DNA of 64,000 nucleotides from Syntrophales bacterium. GTDB lineage: Bacteria > Desulfobacterota > Syntrophia > Syntrophales > PHBD01. This document shows positions 15,750 to 24,232 of the stretch, piece by piece. Below the pieces are notes generated by a model, which searched no databases, was not told where the DNA came from, and worked only from the letters and a program-made list of their open reading frames with translations. The translations under genes were made by a program, and so were the position numbers. Each line of letters begins with the position of its first letter. Position 1 is the stretch's first letter. The stretch covers positions 124,001 through 188,000 of the forward strand of contig DAOSEM010000005.1 of NCBI GenBank assembly GCA_035363115.1, read 5' to 3'.

Positions 15750-16997
15750 ATGAAATGGATTAAGACAAATCATAAGGGTCTGCGGTATTACGAGCATCAG
15801 ACCAGGAGACACGGAAAAAAGAAAGATCGCTATTACTCTATCCGGTTTAAGGTGGATCGAAAGGATTACACCTACGGAATCGGCTGGTGGAGTGACGGAG
15901 TTCCGGAGGATGTCATCCGGAATGATCCTGACATGGGTTTTGAGGGTTATTGTCTCTCGGAAATGAAGCGGTATAAAGCGAATGTAAGGGCAGGTTCTGG
16001 GCCAATATCACCAAAGGAACACCGGAAAGCAGAGGAGGATAGACGTCGAACAGAGGAGGAAGAAGAGGAGAGAAGAATACGCGAAAACGTAACATTTACG
16101 GATTACTTTAATAACAAATATGCGCCGTCTATGGAGAGCAACGGTAAAAAGAGCCTTCCTGCAGAGCGTGTGATCTTTGACAAATGGGTTTCTCCGGTGA
16201 TCGGAGATTTACCCATAACCGAGTTGCAAGAATCACACTGTCAACAGATTAAAAAAGACATGCAAACGGCAGGGAAGGCGAACCGAACACAGCACTATGC
16301 ATTTGCCGTCGTTTCACAGATCTGGAGCATGGCCAGAAAGGAAAAAATTGTCCAAAGGGATTGCCCAACACGAGACGTTGAACTGCCGAGGATTGACAAT
16401 CAGAAGAAACGGGCCTTGACGACAGATGAGGCTCGGTTACTTCTCGATAAACTGAAGGCGAAGAGCCGTCAAGTTTATGAACTGGCATACCTCAGCCTAT
16501 ACACAGGGGCACGTTTCGGCGAACTGGCGGGGCTGACATGGCGACGGATCAACCCGGAGGAGGGGAGCATCACCTTCCGGAACACAAAAAGCGGGAAGGA
16601 TCGGACTGTGTTCATGACGGCCGGCGTCAAGAGCTTATTCGCGGAGATGATCCCAGGGCTTCCGGATAACTTGATTTTCAGCGACAAGAAGGGGGGCCGC
16701 CTCACTTCTGTGTCGAACACATTTGACCGGGTTGTCTCTGATCTTGGGTTGAATAATAGCCTTGTCGACCAACGAGATAAGATCACGTTTCACAGCCTCC
16801 GACATACTCACGCGTCCTGGCTAGTGGACAGTGGAGTTAATCTTTATGTGGTGAAAGAGATCCTGGGCCATTCCGATTTCAAGATGACGACTCGCTACAG
16901 TCACCCGGCAGCGGACAGCATCCGGAAAGCCATGAAGAGCCTTGAAAGGCGAGACCAGAAGAGCGCCGGGGTGGTGGTCAATTTCAACAGGGGATAG
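15750..16997 (+). CDS. Tyrosine site-specific integrase of element A
   Basis: A 415-residue phage-type integrase. ATG 15750 is chosen because it matches the start of the element B homologue; a TTG at 15744 is the alternative. The N-terminal arm-binding region (1-60) begins MKWIKTNHKGLRYYEH, a charged helical linker follows at about 88-112, the core-binding domain covers about 113-215, and the catalytic domain covers 220-400. The full catalytic set is visible: R255 (TGARFGEL), H348 and R351 (HSLRHTHASW), H374 (LGHSDF) and Y383 (TRYSH). It should catalyse integration into the tRNA-Ala 3' end located 240 bp upstream. The active site looks intact. Confidence 0.95.
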   Translation: MKWIKTNHKGLRYYEHQTRRHGKKKDRYYSIRFKVDRKDYTYGIGWWSDGVPEDVIRNDPDMGFEGYCLSEMKRYKANVRAGSGPISPKEHRKAEEDRRRTEEEEEERRIRENVTFTDYFNNKYAPSMESNGKKSLPAERVIFDKWVSPVIGDLPITELQESHCQQIKKDMQTAGKANRTQHYAFAVVSQIWSMARKEKIVQRDCPTRDVELPRIDNQKKRALTTDEARLLLDKLKAKSRQVYELAYLSLYTGARFGELAGLTWRRINPEEGSITFRNTKSGKDRTVFMTAGVKSLFAEMIPGLPDNLIFSDKKGGRLTSVSNTFDRVVSDLGLNNSLVDQRDKITFHSLRHTHASWLVDSGVNLYVVKEILGHSDFKMTTRYSHPAADSIRKAMKSLERRDQKSAGVVVNFNRG

Positions 16998-17023
16998 GCC
17001 GACCTGCCGAAAGAGGTTGGATA

Positions 17024-17704
17024 ATGAATCAGGCAGAGTGTGAACAAAAGAAGGGCGTTATCGGGAGCGAGGCAATCTGCCCTCTGTGCGATCAGGTTAT
17101 CAGGGCCGGGGAAGCTCACCTTAGCGACTGGGGACCGGAGAAAAACCAGACCGTCCACGAGGCCTGTAGTCGGCTCTTCATTGCCCGGACCTTCCGGTTC
17201 TGTCGGCGGGAGCTGAAGAACGCTTTGACGGAACGGGCGGAGTGGGGGGACCGCCGGGGGAAGATGAAGGCCGCCCGGGAGGTCCTGAAAGGAAAAAAAA
17301 CCTCGGGCCGGGTCTCGCTCACCGAAACCGAGGCGGCGGCGATCCGCGAGGCCCTGGACGGTTACCGAGCGCTTGATGATGCCTATATGCGGGCCAGAAT
17401 TAACGCCGAAGGCTTTTTGCAGATCATGAACGATGCATCGAAACTCTATCGGGCCGGGAACCGGGGCGAGGCCGCGCAAATACTCGGCTGGACCACGGGC
17501 AAGCGAGGAGTTATGGAGCATCACCACAGCATCGTGGCAACCTACCTGTTACAGGTCGGCATGGGGATCGATAAAAACCAAATAGTCGAGAACATCATGG
17601 CGATCTTCGGGCTTCAAAGTCGGGAGGCAACCATTAAGCTCCTGACAAGAGAAAAAAAGCGCCTCGGCTCCCTCCCTCTGCCATCGAACTGGCAGAAGGT
17701 CTGA
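17024..17704 (+). CDS. Hypothetical element protein with a possible zinc site
   Basis: A 226-residue protein starting 26 bp after the integrase stop. The N-terminus has CPLC (19-22) followed by His44 and Cys48 in a VHEAC context, which could form a small treble-clef or zinc site. The middle (about 50-150) is rich in charged helices and the end (about 170-215) may hold a helix-turn-helix-like segment (NQIVENIMAIFGLQSREATI). No family is recognised. The position between integrase and AlpA-like gene suggests an early regulatory or accessory role. No homologue is seen in element B. Confidence 0.6.
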   Translation: MNQAECEQKKGVIGSEAICPLCDQVIRAGEAHLSDWGPEKNQTVHEACSRLFIARTFRFCRRELKNALTERAEWGDRRGKMKAAREVLKGKKTSGRVSLTETEAAAIREALDGYRALDDAYMRARINAEGFLQIMNDASKLYRAGNRGEAAQILGWTTGKRGVMEHHHSIVATYLLQVGMGIDKNQIVENIMAIFGLQSREATIKLLTREKKRLGSLPLPSNWQKV

Positions 17705-17760
17705 CAAAAAATCCCGCCGGAAAATGTCCATTAGCGCGTAATCATTCGATTCATTATCTT

Positions 17761-17791
17761 CCCATCAAATCAAAGGAGTTTTGATGGGAGG
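17761..17791 (+). promoter_or_regulatory. Hairpin overlapping the ribosome site of the AlpA-like gene
   Basis: CCCATCAAA (17761-17769) pairs perfectly with TTTGATGGG (17780-17788). The 3' arm runs into GGGAGG (17786-17791), the ribosome site for the ATG at 17797, and the loop exposes a second AAGGAG. The structure could modulate translation of the DNA-binding protein; this is inference. Confidence 0.4.
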
Positions 17792-17796
17792 TTCCG

Positions 17797-18054
17797 ATGC
17801 AGCACAATCTTTCCACCCTGGCCGAAAAATGGCCGTCGTCCATCGTCGCCAGAACCGAAGTTGAACGGTTCACCGGCGGACTAATTTCCGAAAAATACCT
17901 TGCAAATCTCGACAGTTGCGGGAAGGGTCCCGAGGGCCGAATCCGCGTGGGCCGCAAGATCGCCTACCCGGTTGATCGCCTCATCGAATGGCTGGCATCC
18001 CGGGCAACCGAGGTCAAGGGCAAAGGCCGGTTCCCTGGCCGTGGGGAGGCCTGA
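17797..18054 (+). CDS. AlpA/excisionase-like DNA-binding protein of element A
   Basis: An 85-residue basic protein, clearly homologous to the 76-residue product at 45813-46043 in element B: both share RTEVExFTGG, KYLANLDS, GPEGR and GRKIxYPVDxxIxWL. The order helix, 'TGG' turn, helix, then a wing-like GRKIAYPVD resembles the winged-helix fold of AlpA/Xis-type proteins, which bind element ends or promoters. It likely acts as excisionase or as a regulator of the element. GGGAGG precedes the start, within a hairpin. The following small gene begins 3 bases after its stop. Confidence 0.7.
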   Translation: MQHNLSTLAEKWPSSIVARTEVERFTGGLISEKYLANLDSCGKGPEGRIRVGRKIAYPVDRLIEWLASRATEVKGKGRFPGRGEA

Positions 18055-18057
18055 GCC

Positions 18058-18298
18058 ATGTCCGGCCCTTCCCTTCTGATTGCCTTCGATTCCGAGACCT
18101 TGACGATCCCCGGAATCCTGCCCAATGCCGACAGCGACGTGGAGGAGCGGAAGCTCCGGGAGATCGCGGCGCGGAGGACCGCGGCCGAACGTGGATTACC
18201 TGCAGCTCGTCCGTCCATCTCAGCGATGGGGCACCCGGGAAGCAGAGGTTGCCGAGGTCTCCCGATCCCTGAAGGCCCTGGCAAAGGCCTTGAAGAAA
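18058..18298 (+). pseudogene. Deletion scar: small replication-module gene fused out of frame to a dnaB fragment
   Basis: The first ~130 bases encode MSGPSLLIAFDSETL and onward to LREIA, homologous to the complete 56-residue gene at 45636-45806 of element B. From about 18191 a different frame encodes VDYLQLVRPSQRWGTREAEV and continues through SRSLKALAK, nearly identical to an internal piece of the element B DnaB helicase. In element B about 1.8 kb lie between these two points. A single deletion in element A therefore joined them and removed the initiator-like gene and most of dnaB. The reading frame opened at 18058 runs on to 18450 but is a chance product. The 224 bp 18299-18522 hold nothing recognised beyond the next ribosome site. 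Confidence 0.8.
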
Positions 18299-18522
18299 TA
18301 TCAGGCGCGGAACGCGGGTTCCGTGACGAAACGAACCGGGAGGCGGCCCGGTTGAGCCAGCGGCGGTCCTCGCTCCACGGGCGATCCGTGGGGGCGGGAT
18401 TTAGTCGTTTGGATTTCACCGGGTTCGTCCTCCTGCACATGACAGAGTAAGTCCTCCGCGGGGTGCCGGTGCCTCCCTGTCCGGTGTTCTTGCTGGAGAA
18501 ATAAAAATCGGAGGAACGGAAA

Positions 18523-19026
18523 ATGGGAGCGAGAGTTATTTACGGGTTGCGGGACATTGAGAATTTCTTTGGTGCGGGCGCGTCTGTTGAATCCCGGAGC
18601 GCTGTTGCAGACCTGGTAAGAACCATGAGGAGCAGCTACGGTCTTCCCATGCGGAACCGGCATGATCCGAAGATGGGCGCGAGTGTTCCGTCTCTCGACC
18701 TGTCGGAATTCAAGACCTGGTGCCAGGAAAATGGTGCTGATCCAAGAAACCCCGAGGCCATCACGGCGGCGGTCCTGGACCGAAACCACGTGATCCGGGC
18801 CATCCAGAAAATGCCCCCGGTGCGCCTGGTTGGCTACGGGGAAATTTGCAAATTTTGCCGCCACAGGATGGAAGAGCTAATGGAGCTAAAAAATTGCGTG
18901 GACTTCCCTGTTCGGCGAGCGGGGAAAGAATGGGTTGCTGACGGGCGGGAACTGCTGCGTTTCCTTTATGAGCAGCACTATGAAATCCCGATGTACGAGG
19001 TCTTCCGAAGAAGGTCCGTGGCATGA
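18523..19026 (+). CDS. Hypothetical element protein, 167 aa
   Basis: A 167-residue protein preceded by a weak AACGGAAA region and starting MGARVIYGLRDIENFFG. The N-terminal 60 residues look like a small helical DNA-binding domain (IENFFG, then SLDLSEFKTWCQEN), a pattern often seen in phage HTH_17-like proteins that choose between 'column' and 'row' contacts, but the family was not identified. A second similar block, YGEICKFCRHRMEELMELKN (113-132), is followed by a segment that looks like a repeat of the same fold (DFPVRRAGKEWVADGRELLR). The stop overlaps the next gene's ATG (ATGA), so the two are coupled. Confidence 0.6.
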   Translation: MGARVIYGLRDIENFFGAGASVESRSAVADLVRTMRSSYGLPMRNRHDPKMGASVPSLDLSEFKTWCQENGADPRNPEAITAAVLDRNHVIRAIQKMPPVRLVGYGEICKFCRHRMEELMELKNCVDFPVRRAGKEWVADGRELLRFLYEQHYEIPMYEVFRRRSVA

Positions 19027-19811
19027 GTGCGGAAAGGGAGATACGAAAGACTGCCGACCATGAGGCGGCCCACGCACTTGTGGGATGGATCACAGGGCAG
19101 CGGATCGAAAGTATCACCATTGATCCCAGGCGTACCGGGGATGCAAGGGGGGTCTGCTACCTGTCGGGCGGTCGGATCGGGGTCATCGGGGAACCGAAGA
19201 GCCTAACGTCAAGTCAGGCGCATTTCCTCATGGCCGGCCGGGTCTCTGATGACCTTTTCCATTCAGGAGGCCCCCCCGGCCACGTGCAGGACTTCAAAAA
19301 CCTAAAGGCCCTGCTCCCCCTGGATGACGAGACCCTCCGGATGCATGACTGGTCCAGAACAGAAAAGTCCACCGAGGACTTTTATCAGATGTTTCGTGGC
19401 CCGGTCGTGAAGCTCCTGAGATCCCGACGCGGACGTCGGGCGCATCGTACCCTGGCAGCAGCTCTGCTGAATCACCAAACCCTGTCCGGCCAACATGCGG
19501 TTGAGATCCTCCGTGAGGCCTGGGGCGATCCCCTGCCCCCTCGTGCCCTGCCACCTGAAGATCATTGTGAGGTTATCGACAAGGGGCCGGCAAACCATGA
19601 AGAACTGCTCCGATCTATTCGGGGTCTGGCCGGCTTGGCGCTGAACGACTGTGAGTCGATGAGTGGGTTGGGTGATGAGGGCGAGATATTGGGGAGGCAG
19701 CGAGTTGAAAATATTCTTCGTTTGTTGATTGGTCTTTGCCGACCCCAAAAGATAACCGCAAAACAAAGAGGAGAGTGTCATGGAAACAATAAAGTGTATG
19801 GGTTGCAGTAG
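19023..19811 (+). CDS. M41 (FtsH)-type metallopeptidase-like domain protein without AAA domain
   Basis: A 262-residue protein. DHEAAHALVGWITG (12-25) contains a HExxH zinc motif (H13, E14, H17), and the following IESITIDPRR resembles the strand after HEAGHA in FtsH peptidases. D90 in a GGPPGHVQDFKNL segment is placed like the third zinc ligand (Asp) of M41. There is no AAA+ ATPase and no membrane segment, so if active it would be a free peptidase. Such orphan M41-like domains occur in phages and islands; the substrate is unknown. It is coupled to the upstream gene (ATGA), and its 3' end overlaps the next start by 32 bases. Confidence 0.65.
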   Translation: MSAEREIRKTADHEAAHALVGWITGQRIESITIDPRRTGDARGVCYLSGGRIGVIGEPKSLTSSQAHFLMAGRVSDDLFHSGGPPGHVQDFKNLKALLPLDDETLRMHDWSRTEKSTEDFYQMFRGPVVKLLRSRRGRRAHRTLAAALLNHQTLSGQHAVEILREAWGDPLPPRALPPEDHCEVIDKGPANHEELLRSIRGLAGLALNDCESMSGLGDEGEILGRQRVENILRLLIGLCRPQKITAKQRGECHGNNKVYGLQ

Positions 19812-20163
19812 GGAAGGATTCCACTATTCCAACGGTGCTCTAGAAAAGATCTTGAGCGTGATCGGGATGGCGGAGATGCTTGAATCAGAAGGCGCTTGGA
19901 CGAAAACGGATCCGGTAGATATCCCGAGCGGAGCATCGGGATCGGACACGCCAATCATACTGGAAGCCCCTGATGGTTCCAACCGTGTTGTCGGTTTGAA
20001 TGTTGCGGCTATATACATCAGAAAGGGTTTCAGTTTTGAAAGCCTTTCTGAACGGTTTTTGTCACAAGGAATGGGTCGCTTGGCGGCCATGACCAAGGCT
20101 TTTCGTGACTATCCAGAAGCAAGGCAACAATTTGTTGAATCCCATCGGAGAAAGGAGCGGTAA
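19780..20163 (+). CDS. Hypothetical element protein, 127 aa
   Basis: A 127-residue protein overlapping the end of the metallopeptidase-like gene by 32 bases, with GAGGAGAG upstream of its ATG. METIKCMGCSREGFHYSNG at the N-terminus has a lone CxxC. The centre, PIILEAPDGSNRVVGLN, looks like beta strands, and the C-terminus is helical and basic. No family is recognised. The tight spacing (3 bases to the next start) places it in the element's late-type operon that leads to the tape-measure gene. Confidence 0.6.
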   Translation: METIKCMGCSREGFHYSNGALEKILSVIGMAEMLESEGAWTKTDPVDIPSGASGSDTPIILEAPDGSNRVVGLNVAAIYIRKGFSFESLSERFLSQGMGRLAAMTKAFRDYPEARQQFVESHRRKER

Positions 20164-20166
20164 AAC

Positions 20167-20706
20167 ATGAATTTGACGAAAGATTCAATGATGCAAGAAA
20201 TTCTCCGTCTCATCCCTGGTGAGGCGAAGGGGAAAATGGAGTTTTTGGGGATGGATCTTGTAAGGTTGGAGGCGAGAGTTAAAAATTATACGGACAAGAT
20301 CGAAGAACTTCAGTCGAAAGTCGATGGTCTTTTTGCGGAGATGAGGCGGTCGATCTCTGCCGGATCGGACCCAGCGCCGATCTCCCAGAGAAAATTTGCG
20401 CTGGAGTGTGAAATTCGTGATCTATCGTCTTTCCGGGATGCAGTAGAAGATGTTGTTCAGGAAAAATCGGAAGAGCTACAGCGCGCGAAGCTGGATTTGG
20501 GGAGTGTTTTTGCCCAAGGCGTAATCGCGGCGAAGGCGGAAGTTCTCAAAAAAATAGACTTTCGACTGAGGGAAATTGAGGAAATTTGTGATGCGTGGGA
20601 CAAAGCGGTCTGGACAGTGGCGACGAACTTCAACTGTCCAACCCCTCCGGGTGAACATGGATTGATCTTCCATGGTCATCGCGGTTTGGGCAATCGAATG
20701 GGGTAG
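20167..20706 (+). CDS. Coiled-coil element protein related to the element B protein at 39787-40389
   Basis: A 179-residue protein. About residues 30-65 and 85-150 are heptad-rich helices. The C-terminal part, AAKAEVLKKIDFRLREIEEI followed by AWDKAVWTV, resembles the C-terminus of the 200-residue element B protein (AIKAEIKNSLDRILEE then AWDRACWAI). The likely shared role is structural, for example a scaffold or tail chaperone, but this is unproven. It starts 3 bases after the preceding stop, with AAGGAGCGG upstream. Confidence 0.6.
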   Translation: MNLTKDSMMQEILRLIPGEAKGKMEFLGMDLVRLEARVKNYTDKIEELQSKVDGLFAEMRRSISAGSDPAPISQRKFALECEIRDLSSFRDAVEDVVQEKSEELQRAKLDLGSVFAQGVIAAKAEVLKKIDFRLREIEEICDAWDKAVWTVATNFNCPTPPGEHGLIFHGHRGLGNRMG

Positions 20707-20781
20707 TGCCGGCCTGGCTTTTACCGTTTACCCTCTCGTCGGGATCCTGAATGGTTCAGGAATAGGCGAGTCCTCCGAGAA

Positions 20782-20818
20782 GGGTTCCGGGTGTTTCGTC
20801 CATGTCCACCCGGAACCC
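20782..20818. repeat. 12-bp inverted repeat before the tape-measure operon
   Basis: GGGTTCCGGGTG (20782-20793) pairs exactly with CACCCGGAACCC (20807-20818) around a 13-base loop. An A-run follows on the plus strand, so it is not a standard plus-strand terminator. A related hairpin with core GGGTCCGGGT occurs at 29619-29654 in the same element. Confidence 0.55.
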
Positions 20819-20884
20819 GTATTAAAAAAATGAAGAAATGAGACGGGATCTTTCCTTAATAAGATTAGGAAGGGAGTTCACAAT

Positions 20885-21241
20885 ATGAGCGTATTCGAGG
20901 AGGCGAAGGGAGCGGCATTGCTAACTCTTAAGACTGCCCGGCAGACGTCAGCGGAGATTCGGGAGGCGGTGAAACAGTCCGGCCTCTTGGAAAGCGAGTT
21001 TACAGCTCTTGTCGAAGAATTCGAGGGCTATCTGACGGACACGGAAAACATTGCAGAAGATTTTATTAGGAATGTTGATTCCGTCATGGCGGACCCTGGC
21101 AAATTGGAGACTAGAGTCAATTTCGTCGCGACGAGCGTCGTTTTTTTTGATCGGTTACTTACCGTTGAGCAAAAATGCCTCGACGTTCAGAAAAAGGCCC
21201 TGGAGATTAAGGCGCGGACGATAACGGGGACCAGGGTATAG
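20885..21241 (+). CDS. Hypothetical protein upstream of tape measure, 118 aa
   Basis: A 118-residue acidic, all-helical protein with a GGAAGGGAG ribosome site. It sits 13 bp before the tape-measure gene, the place where many phages encode tail assembly chaperones. Its helical content and size would suit such a role, but no sequence motif proves it. It is flanked on the left by the hairpin at 20782-20818, which may mark the start of a new transcription unit. Confidence 0.6.
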   Translation: MSVFEEAKGAALLTLKTARQTSAEIREAVKQSGLLESEFTALVEEFEGYLTDTENIAEDFIRNVDSVMADPGKLETRVNFVATSVVFFDRLLTVEQKCLDVQKKALEIKARTITGTRV

Positions 21242-21254
21242 AAAGGGAAACGAA

Positions 21255-23894
21255 ATGGCTGACCTCTCGAAAACCATTGAGATCGTGTTCGGCGGGAAGA
21301 ACGAAGTAAGCCCCGTCGTTGCGGACATTGAAAAGTCCTTCGGTGCCCTGGACTCATCTGTTGGGAAGATCACTGATCCCCTGGCCAAGGTCGCCGATTC
21401 CGTCCTGAAGATCGATGCTGCCCTGGCCGCCATGGCCATCGGGGGTATGGCCTATGCCATCAAGCAGTCATCGGAGTTTAACAAATCATTCGGCCTGATC
21501 TCGACATCCGTTACCGCGACGGGGGCCGATTTGGCGAAATACCGAGACGACATCCTCACCTACTCCACGAACTCCGTCAAATCCCTACAGGACATCAATT
21601 CCGCCCTCTACACCGCCGCTCAGGCCGGTGTTAAGTGGACGGATTCCCTGGAATTCATCCGGAAGGCCGAGCAGCTGGCCGTTGCGAACAATGCAAACCT
21701 GAACACCACGGTCGACCTCCTGACGTCGACCATGAACGCTTACGGCTTCACGCTGAAGGACGTTGGCCGACTGAATGACGTTTTCTTCCAATCAACTTTG
21801 ATTGGGAAACAGACGATCGACAGCCTTGGACAGAGTATGGGCCAGGTTGTGGCCATTGCGGCTAATTCTGGCGTTACCTTCGAGGAACTATCCGCTGCCA
21901 TCGCCACCATGACCGCAAAGGGTCTGGAGACCTCGGAGGCCATCACCGCCGTCAAGGGCGTGATATCTGGGATCATCAGCCCCTCGAAGGAGGTAGCCGA
22001 CGCCGCAAAGACCATGGGCCTCAATTTCTCATTGACGGAGCTGTCATCCAAGGGCTTCTCCAACATGCTTCGTGAGATCATGCTCCGGACTGGGGGCAGC
22101 AAGGAAAAGCTCGTGGGACTGTTCAATGAAGTCCGCGCCATGAACGGTGTCCTCCAGTTGACGGGCGACTCGATGAAGTTCTTCGACGACGCCCTGAAAC
22201 AGATCAACAGCTCCGCCGGCAACGCCGAGCGGGCCTACAAGAAAATGGCGGAGACCTTCGCAAATCAGACCCAGCAACTGAAGAACGCAGCCAAATCAGC
22301 GATGATTGCCATCGGAACTGAGTTGGAGAATTCGGCCGCCAAGATCACCGGATCCGTCGGGGGTCTCCTGAAGGGTATCAAGGTTAGTGTCGACTCGGGC
22401 GCCTTCGATCCGCTGTTCAAGTATCTGGACGAGGTGGGCGCTGCTTTCTCCGAATGGCTCGGGGCCATTGCTAAGGCCTTCCCAGATGCCCTGAAACAGC
22501 TCGACTTCCAGGGAATGGTGACGGCACTGCAGGCATTTGGGAAGGAACTCGGTGGCCTCGACGGGACCAAGCCGGAAAAGCTTGCTAAGACCATGCAGAC
22601 CCTTGTTGATGTGATCGCGTCCCTTATCACCGTGACCCGGGGCCTTACGGAAGCATTTGTTCCAGTCATTTCGACGCTGACTTCCGCGGGCAAGGCCTTT
22701 TCCAACCTGGAGGAGTCAACGAAGTCGCTTGTCGGTAACGTTCTCGGGGCGGCGGCCGCCTACAAAATGTTCGGGCCTGTGGTCGGTACGATCATGTTTA
22801 CGATAGGCCAGGATGCCGAGTTGATGGAACGGACCGTAGGGGCAGCCTTTGCCGCCATTGGGCTGTTTGCGGAAAATCTCCGGTTGGGCTTCACCACCCT
22901 GGTCTGGGCCGTTTCCGAGGTTGTTCTTGGGATCATGGAACTGTCCGCCAAGCTTCCGGGATCCGCCATGACGGATGCCGAACTGAAGCCGATGCGCGAT
23001 TTTGTGGACCTAGTCGGCGGCAAGATGTTGAAATCTTCGGAGGACGCCTGGAAGAGCTACTTCAAGTTGAAGGAGCAGATTGTCGGATCCGGTGATGCCT
23101 CCAAGGACACAAAGAGCAAGACAGAGGCGCTTGTTGAAGCCCTCTCGAAGATACCTTCAAACGTCACCACAACCCATGATGTAAAGGTCAATGACACCGG
23201 CGTCTCCTCAAGTGTCGCAGCGGTCAGGGAGAAGTTGCAGCAAATCCCCTCGACAAAAGTTGTAGATGTGGTGGTACGGGCTGACGGATCAACGATCGAG
23301 GAAGCCTATGGAATGATTATCGAGAAGTTCCCGGACGGCTCCTCGCGAATCGTTCAAGCCAATATTGTTCCTGCCGGCGTTGACGAAACGGCTGCCCGGA
23401 TCGCGGACGTGACGAAGCCGCAGGCGATCGACGTGCAACTCAAATTAGATGAAGAGAAGTTGAAAACGACATCCGAGACCATCCAAAAATCCGTTGAATG
23501 GAAGGCTAAGATTGACATCGCCGATATTACCGCGAAGTCGGAAGAGATCAAGTCGGTTTTCAAATCCATTGACAATTCCATCACGTCCTCTTCATCGTTG
23601 TTAGGCACTCTTTCGGAGAGTATCACGAAAGGCGGGACGGGGTCTTCCATGATTTATGAGACCATGCGGCAAGAAAACCTGCGCAGGGATGAAATGTTGA
23701 AACTTCAGAAGAATCTTGCTCAAGCCGAAGTGGACAACGTGAAGGCCCGGACGGAATTAATGAAGAAGGGTGAGGCCCTTATAAAGGTAGAGGCACAGGG
23801 TCTGCAACCGCACTTAGAAGCTTTCATGTTTGAAATCTTGAAGGCGATTCAGGTAAGGGCGACGGCAGAGGGAGCCAAGTTCCTTGTGGGATAG
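21255..23894 (+). CDS. Phage tail tape measure protein
   Basis: An 879-residue protein of the TP901-type tape-measure family. The N-terminal ~350 residues have the conserved core (FNKSFGLISTSV; SVKSLQDINSALYTAAQAGV; SGVTFEELSAAIATMTAKG; VKGVISGIISPSKEVADAAK; FNEVRAMNGVLQLTG). Two hydrophobic stretches follow (about 495-520 and 530-560), and the C-terminal 250 residues are helical and charged. In phages this protein sets tail length and helps DNA ejection. It is the only recognisable virion gene in element A, so the element may borrow other structural proteins from a helper or may simply be decayed. Confidence 0.88.
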   Translation: MADLSKTIEIVFGGKNEVSPVVADIEKSFGALDSSVGKITDPLAKVADSVLKIDAALAAMAIGGMAYAIKQSSEFNKSFGLISTSVTATGADLAKYRDDILTYSTNSVKSLQDINSALYTAAQAGVKWTDSLEFIRKAEQLAVANNANLNTTVDLLTSTMNAYGFTLKDVGRLNDVFFQSTLIGKQTIDSLGQSMGQVVAIAANSGVTFEELSAAIATMTAKGLETSEAITAVKGVISGIISPSKEVADAAKTMGLNFSLTELSSKGFSNMLREIMLRTGGSKEKLVGLFNEVRAMNGVLQLTGDSMKFFDDALKQINSSAGNAERAYKKMAETFANQTQQLKNAAKSAMIAIGTELENSAAKITGSVGGLLKGIKVSVDSGAFDPLFKYLDEVGAAFSEWLGAIAKAFPDALKQLDFQGMVTALQAFGKELGGLDGTKPEKLAKTMQTLVDVIASLITVTRGLTEAFVPVISTLTSAGKAFSNLEESTKSLVGNVLGAAAAYKMFGPVVGTIMFTIGQDAELMERTVGAAFAAIGLFAENLRLGFTTLVWAVSEVVLGIMELSAKLPGSAMTDAELKPMRDFVDLVGGKMLKSSEDAWKSYFKLKEQIVGSGDASKDTKSKTEALVEALSKIPSNVTTTHDVKVNDTGVSSSVAAVREKLQQIPSTKVVDVVVRADGSTIEEAYGMIIEKFPDGSSRIVQANIVPAGVDETAARIADVTKPQAIDVQLKLDEEKLKTTSETIQKSVEWKAKIDIADITAKSEEIKSVFKSIDNSITSSSSLLGTLSESITKGGTGSSMIYETMRQENLRRDEMLKLQKNLAQAEVDNVKARTELMKKGEALIKVEAQGLQPHLEAFMFEILKAIQVRATAEGAKFLVG

Positions 23895-23896
23895 AC

Positions 23897-24094
23897 ATGA
23901 GCACAATTACGACACAGAAGTATGACCTGGAGGGGGCCAAACTTCCTGCTCGGCATGACGACCCGAACGGCGGGAACGTGAAATGGTTAACGGGTCATCA
24001 AGCAATAGAAACTCCCCCTCACCCCCGATTAAGAAATCTTATCAAGTGTCTATGCGGTTCACCGAGGGGAGGAAGGGCGGCGGGTCCTTCCTGA
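23897..24094 (+). CDS. Small, probably truncated phage gene
   Basis: A 65-residue frame starting 2 bases after the tape-measure stop, the position of a distal tail gene in many phages. The first ~35 residues look coding (MSTITTQKYDLEGAKLPARH); the rest turns into Arg/Pro-rich sequence over a GC hairpin region, which suggests truncation by deletion. Downstream, AGGAAGG/CCTTCCT (24070-24092) followed by GGGGTTTTT (24095-24103) may be a weak terminator. Confidence 0.4.
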   Translation: MSTITTQKYDLEGAKLPARHDDPNGGNVKWLTGHQAIETPPHPRLRNLIKCLCGSPRGGRAAGPS

Positions 24095-24232
24095 GGGGTT
24101 TTTCCATGCGGGTAATTCAACCCTCGAATTTCGTGTCCGGATGAATTCCCGTTTCTTTGGGAATTTGGGAATCAGGGACGGTCTTAGACCAACTCTCATA
24201 AAGATAAGTAGCCGATATGATGGAGGTCACTT

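Noticed and set aside
18058..18450. 130-codon intact gene
   Set aside because: The frame is a fusion of a small gene's 5' part with out-of-frame dnaB sequence; comparison with element B shows it is a deletion scar.
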